Assembly: GCA_008360955.1 (NCBI GenBank)
Contig: LUCM01006819.1
Location: 1 to 64,000 of the forward strand
Length of the DNA: 64,000 nt
Source of the DNA: Fasciolopsis buskii
Lineage: Eukaryota; Platyhelminthes; Trematoda; Plagiorchiida; Fasciolidae
Direction of reading: 5' to 3'
The first letter of the stretch is position 1, and each line of letters opens with the position of its first letter. A program made the translations under genes and the position numbers. Below, piece after piece: positions 48,037-61,000 of the stretch. The notes below the pieces were generated by a model. That model worked only from the letters and a program-made list of their open reading frames with translations, ran no database searches and had not been told where the DNA came from.

Positions 48037-48297
48037 ATGAATGGCAACGATCTCAAAATAGTACTTATTTTAGCATTGTGTCACATGACAACAAGCGGCG
48101 GTGGTCGAACAGGCAGCATCTCACGGAATTCGGACTCCTCCAGTATTAAGCCCGTTCATCTTTGGCAATTCGATGAGGTTTCGCTAAATCACAAGTGGAA
48201 TGTAAAATCCTTAATAGCATGCTCGCGAACTTTTTTTTTGTTTGCATTACAGGTGGCCAATATTTTAGCACGTGTTTACTCGAACTTTTGTTACTGA
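48037..48297 (+). CDS. candidate small secreted peptide precursor, two exons
   Basis: An ATG is followed by a charged start and a hydrophobic core (MNGNDLKIVLILALCHMTTS) like a signal peptide, then a Gly/Ser-rich stretch. Exon 1 (48037-48201, 55 codons) ends at a GTAAAA donor. A 51-nt intron with a T9 tract and TTTGCATTACAG acceptor follows, and exon 2 (48253-48297) adds 14 codons ending in NFCY and TGA. Both exons are in phase 0, giving about 69 residues. Because the intron is 3n and open, a retained form would also be coding. It may instead be an internal exon of a larger gene. No peptide family was recognised. Confidence 0.35.
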   Translation: MNGNDLKIVLILALCHMTTSGGGRTGSISRNSDSSSIKPVHLWQFDEVSLNHKWNVKSLIACSRTFFLFALQVANILARVYSNFCY

Positions 48298-49083
48298 GCC
48301 ATGTGCAAGGCGAGAAACGAGGTAGGCGGAAAATGAACTGCGAACAACCTATGCACTAAGTGCCAAACACTCGAGGAAAGCTCTGAAAACACACTTAAGG
48401 TCCGCAGGTTTTTGAAATGTTTGCCAGCGCAATAATTGATGCTGTTTCATTCTCCTGAATTAGAACTAGTCGTGACACATTTAACGGACTTCAAAGTTTT
48501 TCATTGTCTTTTTCGTCACAGTCAACATGTTCACAAGTCCATTTGTTCATAACAGCCTTTCACATAAAAGGTAATGCTGAAGACGTTTTGAACTACCGGA
48601 TATGATTATGCAGGAAACGTGGCCCGAAATTAGCGTGTCTCCATCCTCTCCCTGTCTCCCGACACGGTCTATTTCTGACTGTCTATTATCACCATGCTTT
48701 TCCTGTTTGCTTTTCACTTTCGAGCGTTTATAGGCGTGGAAAAGCAAGCAGCCAAAACTCACCGAAACCTCAATTATATTGCAAACACTAAGACGACATG
48801 ACGATAATATAATTGCGCTCTTTTGTTCTCCTAATTGCGCCAGACGTGTTCTAACTTAGGATATTTGAGTATGTGATCGTTTCTCCTTATTCAAAAACGT
48901 TTTCACAAAACTCTTCTTCACCTTGTGGCATTTGTGTGGCCGATAATCTGTCTGATTGCACGAATGAGTACGCAGTCTGTTTCAATAATGCACACGAAGG
49001 CTGAAGTGGCTCTGCGCAACCGACTAGCTGTCAATTTAACAAGCACAGTGGACTGTGCATTTCTTATTATTTGGACGGCCTAC
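48298..49083. other. stretch with no recognisable gene
   Basis: One minus frame (48547-48762) is short, polar and unsupported. Nothing else was seen. Confidence 0.45.
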
Positions 49084-49252
49084 TTGAGATAGGGGGCGTT
49101 GGAACAAACAACAAAGTTTGAAGCCCATTGAGAACTGGAACCAGAATCGAAGCTTACACGGTCGATTCCCCCGTGGTCTGGTAAACAACATGGACGGCTG
49201 AATTCAGCATAGAAAACTTTGCGAAAACTATGCTCATATTCTTTATTCCTGA
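49084..49252 (-). CDS. candidate internal exon, unknown product
   Basis: Fifty-five full codons with split codons at both ends, between an acceptor (GATCGAATTTCAG before TCAGGA) and a donor (TATCTCAA before GTAGGC). The translation is soluble and ectodomain-like with three cysteines (FSRPCCLPDHGGIDRVSFDS). It does not join in phase to the next minus candidate upstream (50129-50268), so an exon between them would be required. The family is unknown. Confidence 0.33.
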
Positions 49253-50128
49253 CTGAAATTCGATCAACTTTTGGCAAGTTTTGGTATGTATTCCGCGGCC
49301 TGTGAACCTTAACAAAGAATACATGCTCTGTTCAGTAAACAGTTGACGTTCTGATAGCCGTCGATAGTCATCTCGGATAGCACACTGGTCATAAGGTTTA
49401 AGTCATCAGCTAACCGGGGACCTACAGCTGGAAATCGCGTTGTTCCGCATTAGTAATGTCACCTCAAGCCAGTTAACTAAGACCAACATTCTTCTTTGAG
49501 TTGTCTGCATTGATTGTCAGTATTGGCGAGCTAAACACTGTCCATCTCCTTTATATCATGGAATACAGTGTTTGATACAGTGCTATTCGGTATTTAATTG
49601 CCACTATCATGTTGTCATTCCTGCAACACTGGCGATATCACTCATGAAAGTCAGTAGTATTTGTTCCCCGGTACAATGAAATAGTGTTCATTTTGTAGGT
49701 GATATGTTAGGAACAACTGTCCAAATTCGATTTAAATGAGCTCTGTTGCACAAACAAGCGGACTACTGAAACCTTTGACACAAACTGATCGAATTCGTTC
49801 ACGCTCCTGTAATTTTCCACGAATAATGTGTACGAAAGTATTGCAAAGGATTTTCCACTGTTTTGCTTTTCTTGGCACTAGTCACGAGGTCAAATAAGTC
49901 GATTTTGGACGTGGTTTTGGCAGATTAAAATCCTCCTGTTGCCAGTCAATTTACAACTTGTGAGTTATCAGATTACAAGTTCTCCAAGCCGAAGACATCG
50001 TACCGAAAAGAAGACGGACTATCAGTTAATAGGAAAAAAACGAAAAGATCAGTTCATTTGCTTCGAGTTGAACCTCTTCACCTTCACTGATTTTCATCTA
50101 ACTGGATTGGAAATAACGTTCGATCTAC
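49253..50128. other. stretch with no firm gene
   Basis: A plus frame at 49939-50145 (ending FHLTGLEITFDLLHRRW) has no clear acceptor. Otherwise empty. Confidence 0.4.
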
Positions 50129-50268
50129 TTCACCGTCGATGGTGATACGTGCAGTGTCAGTCGTTGGGACTATCAAGCAGGGTTTTGACAACACTGCAGA
50201 CACTGCTGGGACTCTGACGAATTTATTGCACGCAGTGGCAGTCTTGTGGGTACTTTTACACATTGGGG
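50129..50268 (-). CDS. candidate internal exon, unknown product
   Basis: Forty-six codons between an acceptor (GATATATGTTAG before CCCCAA) and a donor (GACGGTGAA before GTAGAT), phase 1 in and phase 0 out. The translation is beta-like (SKPCLIVPTTDTARITIDGE) with three cysteines, as in an extracellular domain strand set. The family is unknown; the pyrimidine tract of the acceptor is poor. Confidence 0.28.
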
Positions 50269-51249
50269 CTAACATATATCACGGTGAATGTTAAAACGTA
50301 AATTGAATTTGCGAACAGGAAATTTGTACGAGTTGGATAAATAGGAGTGTTGTCATGAGAGAAAACATAAATCTGTCAAGTCACTGGTATGTTTCGCATA
50401 CGGATGGATTAACAAAATTTGCTCGGAAGCACACAATTACTGCAGCTGTTCAGGTATGTGTACCCGGTACTCTTCTGTCCAACCATCCCCATGCTAGTAC
50501 GCTCCTCTCTTAGTTTCTCCCTAGAATCTCATTCGAATCGTTCACTTAAGAATCACATTGTGGGAGAAGATAAATCAATACTTTCGGGCATTGTGCCCCC
50601 TTTCTCAACGTTAACCTTGCCTGACCGACGACAATCTCCCCAACGAATTACCATGTGATCCTAAACGAACTTATCCTCCATTCATGCTCCTAACGATTCA
50701 AGTGAGATTATAGTGAATATTCCTGTTCATTGTGGTAACTGTATCCAAGATGATAATGAAACTCTAAGCCATAGATTACGTAATACATGCAGACAAAGTG
50801 TGCAATTTCCCATTCTGGTTTACGAGGGTAGTAGACCAAAAAAGCAAATTTTTTAACACATATTTCATGAAAATATTTGGGGTGGTATATCGATCTTCTT
50901 ACTCCATATATCGATTGGTCAGATCTAACTCGTGTGTGAAAAACGGCGAACGGTTTAAATTTGTAGAAGTACGAAGCGGTGAATAGAATAAACACAAACG
51001 TCAACGAACATGAAAAAGCACTAAATTATCAGATATCTATTTGATATCAGCATTAAAGCCCTAAACGAATTGGGTTGTACAACCAATTACAAATTTGAAC
51101 GTGTGATAAAACCACCAAGGCGGAAGCAAATATTTTCGAATCTTCACCGAATTTTTACCAGCCACACGTCGCCATCGGCTGGTATTCGAAAATGCGTGAA
51201 AACTATGTGTGTAATACTTTCGTGACCACCCTTAATACATGAATACGAC
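50269..51249. other. stretch with weak frames on both strands
   Basis: A plus frame from about 50452 to 50658 and overlapping frames at 50708-51004 were examined. On the minus strand a hydrophobic segment (LTFVFILFTASYFY) precedes a strong-looking GGA/GTAAGA donor near 50890, but its phase does not fit its neighbours. An AATAAA lies at 50987-50992 on the plus strand. Confidence 0.35.
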
Positions 51250-51593
51250 ATGGAAAATGAAAATTATCGTGATTATAACTCCATAAGACGGTCGACCAAC
51301 CGGGTAGTCAAATATGTTATATCAGACACTAATAAGCAAAGCAACAGAATAACTACTTTGTCCAATTCGAGTTTCTTCCCCCCTACCCCTAAGAGATTGC
51401 CTGAATGCGACGAAACGTGTGCAGTACTGATTTTCACCATTTCAGCCATGTTCTAACGAAATTTGGGCACACGATGGCTGATCGCCGGACCACAAAAGAA
51501 AAGCAGTGGTCAAATGATTTAGAGAGTTTCGTTTTGTCAGCTGCGTCCGCAGTGAAAACAGGCATTTATTGTTGGCTAGAATGGTTGTTGTAG
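51250..51593 (+). CDS. candidate two-exon small ORF with a 29-nt intron
   Basis: An ATG opens a polar frame rich in Asn, Arg and Ser (MENENYRDYNSIRRSTNRVV). It would otherwise stop at 51456. Splicing 51417-51445 (GTGTGC to CATTTCAG, 29 nt) switches it, in matching phase 2, into the neighbouring open frame, which ends at TAG 51593 after WLEWLL. The total is about 105 residues with no signal peptide or known domain. A 29-nt intron is at the lower limit of what splicing tolerates, so this may be coincidence. It lies on the opposite strand from, and just downstream of, the last exon of the minus gene at 51835. Confidence 0.22.
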
Positions 51594-51834
51594 ATTGATG
51601 TTCGCTGCTTCCCATCACCCCATCACAGCTGACCTAATAAGATCATATGTGTTTTTATTTTATTCCAAGTTTCAGAGTCACGGTTGTCAGTTTCGTTTCC
51701 GCCTTTCTCCTGTAGTGTGCACTAGCAAATATAGACAGCCCCTTCCACTGCACTCATGCATGCAGCGAGTAATAAAGGGACCAATTCTTCTGGAAAATGT
51801 GATAGCTTTTGGTTAGTAAAATCGGAAGACATAC

Positions 51835-54810
51835 CAGGTTAGCGAGAAATGTTACGAGCACAGAAATAAGTGCTGCGCATGCCAGTAATATTTCACAAAA
51901 GAGAGCAAATTCTGACCAACCACAAATAGTCAAAAGCAAGTTCGCTCGAGGTTTTGTCACAAGGCGAGACAATAGAAATCTTGCTTGAACGTGCAATATG
52001 CGTAGATGACGGAAACCCGTCCTCACAAAGAAAGAACCGTTCGAGGATATCCCACCTCTGGCAGATTGGAAAAAATGTCTTTCTCTTGCTTGACTGATGC
52101 AGCACTTTATGGATCTCCGTATAAACCAAAATATTGCTGTACCTTTCATTAGATTTGGCGTGTGTCACGCGAATGCGTGCTCGATCGGCCAAACAAATTA
52201 TCTCCAGTTGAGCAAACATGGTGGAGGATGTGAAAAGAGGTGGATTCCGTGAAATCAATGAGGCGCTACGGTTCCAGTGAGCGAATTAACACTGGGATGA
52301 GATTTACCAGCGGAACTCACTGGTCGATTATAGCGATGAGGAATACATTGTAAAGTAACTGAGATCTAAAATACCAGAGTAACAAATTCTTTGGAAAATC
52401 ACCAAATGCAGGTGCTTGAAACCTTTACTAGGTAATTTTGGGAGCTTCTACTTTCTAATTTTCGATCGTACTTAGGCGTGTGCACAGGTTTTCGTCGACA
52501 TGAAAGTCAATCTGGCGATATAAACACGGTTTTTGAAAATTCTGCGTGATTACACGCAGTGTTGCTTGATTCAGGTTCCGAATTTTCACGGGTTCGTTGT
52601 CGTTGCTCGATTTGTTATACGTAGCGCATACGCTACTTAGACATTTAAGGTCGCATCTTGTCAGTCGAATAGCATAAAATACAACTTGTTCCGCCAGCTC
52701 GCAGCTTGTGGATACCTAAATATACCAAGAAGACTGCACATGAGGCAGGAAAGAGTTCCAACAGGGGGGCCAAAAAAGACTCGTTTTCTTCAAAGCGCGA
52801 ATGCTCGTTAACTACTTAGCTATTACTGGCCCACTATGTTTTACGTCTTTCACGTTAGATTGAGGCGAAGATCGTCTAGGTTAACGTATCTGAATCTCTC
52901 TGCTTCTAAATGGTGGACAGAACTCACAGTGTACATTCCATATCACAATAACTTTCCAGTATTAGTATAATGCGCACAATTTTGAAAGCTTCTCCAAGCA
53001 ATTCAACTTCCGCGCTTTTAGCGCAAGAAATCGGAGACTATCAGTGTGTTGTTGCATCATGTGAACAGATGTTCACGGACATGTGATCTCAACTAAAAGC
53101 AGTGTGACTGTGAAACAGACGCATATGACATCAAAATGATAGACTAACACCGGTAATAATTAGCGAAATCCTTGAGGCTCCTTTTACAAGAAACATGCAA
53201 AACCTCCAGTGAGATATGAGGGTTTGTTCACTGGGAAATGGATCATGTTCTACTCCTGACACGACAGTGAAAAGACGCCAAGGTTTTCTACACGAGCGTT
53301 CTAATTTGGCATATCAAGGCAGATGAATGTAGACGCGCATCTGTGCATAGAATTAATGTACACATTCGCATAGATGTACAGGATAAATCTTTTGAGTCTG
53401 ATGACTACAGCACTTACAATTACTTGCGAGTAGTACCGTCAAAATCATTAAAGAGTAGGGTAGTGTGGCAGAAATGCCACCGATACAGGATTCATACGCA
53501 GGAATATTGGCAAGAAAAACAGCGGAACCTTGTATCAAGTGCTTCGGCTAAGAAGTAGGATTGCCGCTAACAACATGAGATCTAGTATGGCTCTGCGTCA
53601 CTCCAGGTCTCGAAATTATGGTTGTCTGTCCATCCTTCCCCCGCGGAGCGTGCACTAGCTGTTGCACGACACTGGCCCGCAGCTAAACTCTAGCCTAAAT
53701 CATTTCACACGAAAACATTAAAACTAGACAGTTGCAGAGCTCACTACACATCCCTTCTTTTATTCACCCTGAAATTTTAGTCATTTTAAAAACACCCATT
53801 ATTTGGTTGCTTCCAATCTTGCTGTTCTACCGTGTAGCCATTTCACGATGCATGAGCCAAGGTGGTCCTTGTTAATTGTAGCAGGCTATAATGGGTGTTT
53901 CAATCCAAAAGCAATTGTTATGTATTTCCTTTCAGGTTCAGCTTTGGCCCCTATCAAAAATAATTTATTCTTGGTTTTGAAACTTTAACAAAAAGGATAA
54001 TATTTTTATCAATAAGGTAATCAAATGACTCTAACCTGATTGGTCCAGCATTTAGAAGGCTCACCGTGGACGACTCGTTTCACGGAACTAGTAGCAAAGG
54101 TCTGCAGGTGATATCCAAAGCCTTCGTCAAATGTAGGCTACCTTCAGGGAAGTGGTCTATTAGTACGCGTCGAATGCTCTGCGCTAGCGGCCCGCGGCCA
54201 TGCAAATCAATGACCGATGTTTGCAGGATCCTATGGTGAAGTTCAACAAACCGTTGAGAACCTGCCAGGCACTCCAAGGGCGTTCGATAAACAAATATTC
54301 GTCGAAGGTTTGTGTCCCGTTTCGGAAGCGACAGACATGCGGTGCTGATGGTTGCTAACAAGGAAGAAACAGCTGTTCAGTTCTTCTACGGTTTTGCAAT
54401 AGCAAGTATAGAGTTGATATTACACGATGAACAATTGCATTATCAATCAAATTATCTTTTTTCAGCCAGTCTGGCCACCGAGATTATCAGGGCGATCAGT
54501 CAGTGTAAGAAGAAAGCCTGGCCTTCCATTTTAATTTGTCTAGTAATCTATCCTCTTCCCGGAAATCTGGAGAGAAATGGTAAATATCACTTATTTTCAA
54601 AAAAATAGCAGCAAGTCGATTGAAGCGAATATATTCGTCACCGCGTAACTGTTTGGCACCTAATCCACCACTAGATGACTTCCGTTCCGAATTGAACAAT
54701 ATTTTGCAAATGGTTAGATTCCCTTCGAGCAGTTCCCATCGGTTTATCGTGAATAAAAAATGTTCACTGTTTTGCCTCACGTACCCGCTACATTCCTCTC
54801 GATTGCCACG
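51835..54810 (-). CDS. candidate four-exon membrane protein gene fragment
   Basis: Four minus-strand exons agree in phase. Exon 54591-54810 (73 codons) follows CAAGCTTTTTCAG. Exon 54084-54354 (89 codons) follows a strong TTCTTCCTTGTTAG and contains YRTPLECLAGSQRFVELHHR and LIDHFPEGSLHLTKALD. Exon 52143-52265 (40 codons) follows CCGTAG. Exon 51835-52057 (74 codons) follows ACATTTTTTCCAATCTGCCAG and ends at a strong CTG/GTATGT donor. The last exon has a helix, CEILLACAALISVLVTFLAN. The introns are 236, 1818 and 85 nt, and three frame switches are all resolved by splicing. The gene continues at both ends. I could not name the family, and the second donor (TCC/GTGAAA) is the weakest link. Confidence 0.45.
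52266..54083 (-). other. probable intron of the 51.8-54.8 kb gene
   Basis: Contains small frames at 53343-53558 plus and 53803-53988 plus, with no support for coding. A short motif at 53614-53663 resembles 51679-51728 (see findings). Confidence 0.35.
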
Positions 54811-57800
54811 CTGAAAAAGCTTGTGACAGATTATCAGCGTTCACAATCAGACGTGACATCTAAATTTTGCCACCCATATGTGAACATCCGATGCTTAATT
54901 TAGACATATCAGTAGGTCGCGAGATGCGCTTTTGGTTCAAACAAGGAACCTCACGACAACTGCGCCAGTTCAGGTGGGCAGTAGAGCAAAAAGACAATTC
55001 GGGAATGACGCCTCAGGAGCACTATTGTGATGACATGAATGAGGCATAAGTGAAGTGGAAGGAGCATACCCCAAAGCCTCCAGGGCTTGCTGTATGAGGG
55101 AGAGGGGAAGAACCGGCAAGCATGACCCTGAGAACTGCAGTGCATTGGACCCATAATGTCCCAATAGCTCAGGTGTCGGGTCGAATAGGGCCACAGCTCC
55201 TTGACTAATGCCGCTCACGAGGCATGCTATTTGCATATGCACCTTTGCCTCGACTTATTGAATCAGTCCTTCTGATGCACGCAAAAGATACTCATATTCA
55301 ACTCAACACTGCAAATCACTCAGAGATTTCCCAAATACATTTTATGAGTACTGTGCTTTTACTTGTTTCTTCGTATTTTAGTATTGGATGATGTATTAAA
55401 AATGAACTTTCAAATGAGTGCTTTTTCCAGATCCATTGTTCTAACTTGCTAATCGTAATTTAATTGGTAATTAGTTTCTTGGCTTAACGAATGCGCCAAC
55501 CAATGCTTTCTCGTGATTAATAAAGTTGAATACGAATATACTCTACGCAAATACAATAGATTCCATTTATCTGCAGAGTAGATGTGAACAAAAGTTCGGT
55601 TTCATACATATTCCAAATATCGGTTATGATTAGTATTCCATCTATTTTCTGTTTTTGCATTTCGCTTAATTCGAACCTTTCACTTTTTCCATTCTTATTT
55701 CTTTCCCATGTCCTCGTTTCCGGAATTGGGGTTATTGTTGGTTCCACATTTCCAGATTTGTTTCAGTAATTTTTGCAAACCTTTTGAAACGAATAATCGA
55801 GAAAACGCTCATGACAGCCTGTCTGGATTATTCTGCAAGCCATTCGGACCTGACCAAGTTTCCTTGGCTGGCAGAAGCCACAGAGCCTTTTGGTGTAGGA
55901 CTTTTGCCGGATTCTTGTCATTTAGTTGGAATCAGGAAGTGCAGCATTTCGAATTTCGCCGGCATAAACAAAGACGGGCGCCAAAAGAAATGAATCTGGA
56001 GCTTTCATCATAAGCTTTCTGTTAGACATTTATATACTCGTGACTGTACAGGACAAACCAATTTGGCCTGGAACTGAAAAACCAGCGTCCACTCTGGCGG
56101 ACATCATGGCTGTAAAACTGCCATACGTGTCAGCTCTACCCTATGCACCCCATCAAGTGTGCTGGTAATCCATCATGATCTGCCGGTGACGCGGGGATGC
56201 CTCGTAATAATCAGAAAGAACTTCCTACCACCAGCATTTATAAAACTCATTTTCACTTTGTACTGCTTTTATCATGCTGGCGACAGCCAATTTTTGCCTT
56301 TAGACATGCTGGAAAATTCCAGTTACTCTAATTTCAGAAAGTTAGACAAATGTAGACCAGTTAGATTAAGAAATACCTTAAATGTGTGGAATAAAATTGC
56401 CGATTATTAAGGAGTACGACAGCAAATGAAGAAATAATCGGTAAACGTGAGAATTCATGTTCACCTTTTTTGTTTCGAAGGACGGCAACAAGCGATGCAC
56501 CATAGAAATCACCTTAACTATCAGCATAAATGATGTGCAAAAGCAAGGTTTGCTAGAATAGGCCAATACTACTATTGTATGGCTTATTATACTAAATACT
56601 TGCTCGTACTGAACTACTCAATATGGTCATCTACAACAAGTTTATTTACCCGCGGTAGGCGTTAAATAATTTTGCTTGTCCTTCATTGAATCTGGGATTT
56701 GAATGAATTGTGACACACTTTCTCAGTGTTTAGTACTTCAGATATTCTTAGATTATTTCAAGCCGTTCACTTCTAAACTGACCGGAGGTCGTGCTCTCTG
56801 ATTTAACGAAAACAGTCTTCATTGTTCTATTCAATGTTATTCTACTATTGTTATTGCTGTTCAAGTGTTGTTATGCTTAAGCTGGTTACATTGACTAAGC
56901 TCAAGTTGTCCAGACACCTTGCTGGTGACCCGCTGGTGATAGTATATGCTCAGGCATCGTTTAGCGTTGTTGGCAGGCAACCAGTAGGACACGCTGGAAG
57001 CTTAACTAAATTTGGCCATCTCAGTCCTATTGCTACCAGTATTTAGTGATCCGACCACATAGTCGTGCTCCCAAGGCCCGCAAACTTTCTGCATTTCTCA
57101 TGAACCCGTGGACAGAGCCTCTTTTCTGAAGTCCGCTATTTCTTCCCAGTGCCAAGATGCATCAGACACCGACGAACATTGCAAAATTTAGCATTTTCAA
57201 AAGTCAACCCCAGTTTTTCTTAGACTTCTGTAGAGGAAGGGCTTGGGGCGTATGTTTACTTTTGAAGTGTGTAACACAGTTTACAATCATTAGGCCCCTA
57301 TCCAGTGAGCACTCAGCCTAATCAAAACAAGGAATCAAGATAAAAACCAAATTTCAGTCATCCAAGTAAACGAAACGGAAACCACTTCCCGTGGCAATGT
57401 GCTGGCTGCTTATCATAACTGGGATAGCAAATTACCGGTATTATAATTGGAACGTAAAACGTAAACTTTCGGGCAGAATTTGTCAATCGCATGGTGATTA
57501 TGGACTGTCGAAAATTCACAAACCAGGTAAACCGACACAGCGGGGTAAACGTTGTGGAGAAAGGCAGCACAGCCTGTTTACGACGAGCCAACTAGTTGAC
57601 CGGTGATACAAAATTCACCAAAACCGTCTTTTGGTTATATCGGACCTCGTCAAGCACTACTTGGCCTCAGAAAAACAGCAAACGTTACCGGGGCAGGTAA
57701 AAGATAAACCGGTTTCTAAATGTGTAAAGTATTCTTATCCTCTACGTCCTATTGATACCAGCTGACCAGTGGGACTCGGTTATCAGATGAACCCCACGGA

Positions 57801-57990
57801 TGCAACCGGAAGTGGTTCTGACTCATTAATTTGCACCTGTTTCATCTTCGAAAACACAAAGTGACCACTTCCGAGTGTTAGGCCCCTTCCCGGAACATTT
57901 TACCACACCATTAGTTTTATCGGCATTATAAGTCAAAGATGACATCTCTGAACTTCTTATTTCTAATGACGTAGTAGCTACTTTCACTGA
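54811..57990. other. stretch with two GC-rich islands and no firm gene
   Basis: The segments at about 55050-55245 and 55800-56240 are less AT-rich than their surroundings and open on several frames at once. They may be transposon remnants or exons but show no recognised domain. Frames at 55517-55747 and 57358-57606 are unsupported. Confidence 0.35.
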
Positions 57991-58027
57991 ATAAATATAT
58001 ATATATATATAAATATACATATGCATA
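57991..58027. repeat. TA/CATA microsatellite
   Basis: An alternating AT tract passing into AAATATACATATGCAT. Confidence 0.8.
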
Positions 58028-61000
58028 AATCTTTTATGTTTGCACAATATACATTTATTTCACATCGACCGAAATTTTGGGCATTCAGGCATGTGGTGAC
58101 ACGTATCCAGCCGGCTAACTTGGTATCAGCGTGAGTCTTTTTTAATGTGATTGTTTGTTGGCTACCGCTTTCATTCTATATCAATTATTGGCAGCTTTGT
58201 GATGATGTGCCAAAAAAAGGCGCTGCTATTTTGTAGAAACAATTGGACAACCCAGGTGATCTCATTTCCCAAGCTGATGGTGAATAGATTCCAAAAATGG
58301 ATGTCAGTGACTGGAGACTGCTTTGGAGAGTCGATGGTGGGACAGAAAATTTCACCCGTCCTGTTCCGGGCATGGAGTTGACAGGCTCTAATTTTGCATG
58401 ATGTTTGCGTGGAGGAATTACCCAGTAATTAATCAATTATGACGTTTAACCAAGCATCAGTTGGACAAACAATATAGACCGTTTTTATCCAAATGAATAC
58501 CTGTGCAAGTAGCTATTATGATGTCTGGTCGCGTCCTGTAAACCAAAGTCATAGCTATGTTAATCAAGTAATCTTTTCCCTAAAAATGCTCGCTCGCACC
58601 AATACCACACTGGAGCAAGACAGTCGTCAATTTAGATTGTCCTCTTTCCACTTGGATTAAGTTTTGCTCACGGCTACGGGGAGCATTAAGAATACAGTAA
58701 AAATGCTTCGTGGGGAATAAAAATTTTCCATTAATTACAAAATATAGTAATGGTTTATTGCCAAGGCAACAAACGATCCGCAAGAAAGCCTTCTAAGAAA
58801 TCTTTCTCTGTGTGACATGGGAAGCTAGATGTTAAACAAAGTGGGAAACCCATTTGCGTATCGATGAACCCAAAAATCCGTGTCATTACCCAATACCTAA
58901 CAGAAAATCTTCCGCTTACAAGACAAATGATCTATCACTGATCAGCCGTCGGTGCGGATCTCAAAGGCACATTGCCTAGCTGAACCTCCCGTGTTAGGCA
59001 AACCAATGTTTGAATGGCACAAAGTAACTAACCTATTTTGACTCACTGGATAAACCTTATTAGCCTATATCCAATGGAAGCAAGCAGCATATATGAACGA
59101 TATCAATAAGATATCTGGCTCCTCTGACTGCTCGAAGAACGGGGTCCTGCTCAGATACGTTGTTCGTTACCATTAGAATTTTCCATTTTGTATTCCAAGA
59201 TTACAGGATATAATCGGAGGCATTTAATCCACGGTCGACTTATTTGAACTGAGTTTAGCTAGTCACACGATCAAACATACGAGAAGTACCCAAACGTTTT
59301 GCTCAGTATCAATTGTTTAACCTTCACTAAGTCGTATTACAAGGATGGTGACAAAGTTCCTTCTTCAGCTGTTGCATTTATCTCATGAGTGTCAACTTTT
59401 CCTGAACTGTCCTTCAAAACTAAATGCATCAAGAATCGGAGTTTAGTCGTTCTCTGTTCATTTGAACTCTATTTGAACCTAATGTTCAGCTTTCCTGTGA
59501 AATGTTGCATGAAGTTGTCACGAATCAATCTGTTCTGAAAAGAGTGAATAGACAGCTGCCCCATTGGAGTACAGGACGTTTCCTTTTGGCCAAATGTAGC
59601 AATCTCACAGCCTGCACTAAGTGTAAGCTTCATTTGGACTAAAATGCATCCATTTTAGAGAGTTAAGTGAGCAAGGAGTTGCTTAGTTACATGGCATATT
59701 TAACACATCGAAAAATGGATTAATAACGAACAAGTCATCTGAAAGGTTTTACAGGTTTTTCATATTAGCTAAGTCAGCAAACCATAGAAACCACGCAACA
59801 TGTCATTCATTTTGAACTGATGAACACAAACTAAAGATCGGAGATAGAATTGGCAACTGAAGTCGCACTCTGGCCAAGAAAATGTACATTTCTTTACGTG
59901 TGAACATTTTGGCAGGGATGATTAATATTCGCACTTCTTTGCCAATCACGAGTGAACGGAAACCCTTATTCATGCCCTGCAGCAATCTTACTTCAAGTTG
60001 ATCACTCTGACGTCGGTAAATCAAATGCATTACAAGAAAGGAAAAATAAACAAAAGAGTGCAAATATCCACTATAGAAGTCATTTTCAGGTTGCAGTGGT
60101 TCTGCTCTGCAATCCATATTAAAGAGCCTGGGTGTTCTGAAATTGACGCCAACTTCTAAACAGAGGTCGAACTTTGCAATTCGGATCGTCCGTTTTGCAA
60201 GGTGCCTCCCGAACTCACGTACAGATCAGCATACCGACTGAGAACCCGATTAATGTTCACACAACGCTTGGAACAGACAGAAGAAACACCTTTCCTGAAG
60301 TGAATCCAGTGCTCGTGTGATGTTGAAGAACGTAACTTTGAGAAAAAGGACAGCAAATACGAGTGCTCGGAGTCACCCTTGGATTGAAACTAACAAACAA
60401 AGGAGATATTTTACTTGGCCAGTGGTTACTCGATTGTTTTCATGTGATTAGAACAAAACTAATTCCGATCTAGAATTGAGACGAGCAGTCGACTAACACA
60501 GAGTTTTTGAGAACAGCTCTCGATTTCCAACTGAGTAGATCTCGAGTTCACTGTCAAAACTACTGATAAATTGTAGTTAATGGTTAACTGACCCTTTAAC
60601 CTAAATCTTGAACGATTCACAAGTTAGCTGCTATTTGTTACCGCGGTCAAAGAGAAGCAGTGTAACTGAAATGTACACAATTTTGCAGTAGAAAATAGTT
60701 TGGCAAAAACCTACATTGATCTGTATGATTAGAGCCTTGTATTCAATGTGCTGTTCTCAGGGATAAGCCAGTTGCTGACTCCAATCATAATGGTTGGGCT
60801 CCCGGGTAAGTTTCGTCGTTATTGTTCTCTCATCGCACGAAAATTATTGCAAAGCTGACAATCATCTACTCATCAAGTTTACTTTGAGATATATTCAATT
60901 TCTAAACTATTAAGCAACCGGTGGTTTCCCTTCTACTATTCTGGCTCGAATGCATTAGAAATTGACAAGAAGCAAGCCACTAATGCTGGAGATTTCATGT

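Noticed and set aside
54951..55242. Overlapping minus-strand frames as a 5' exon of the four-exon gene
   Set aside because: The only reasonable donor (GTATGC) gives the wrong phase for the next exon, and base composition rather than coding may keep the frames open.
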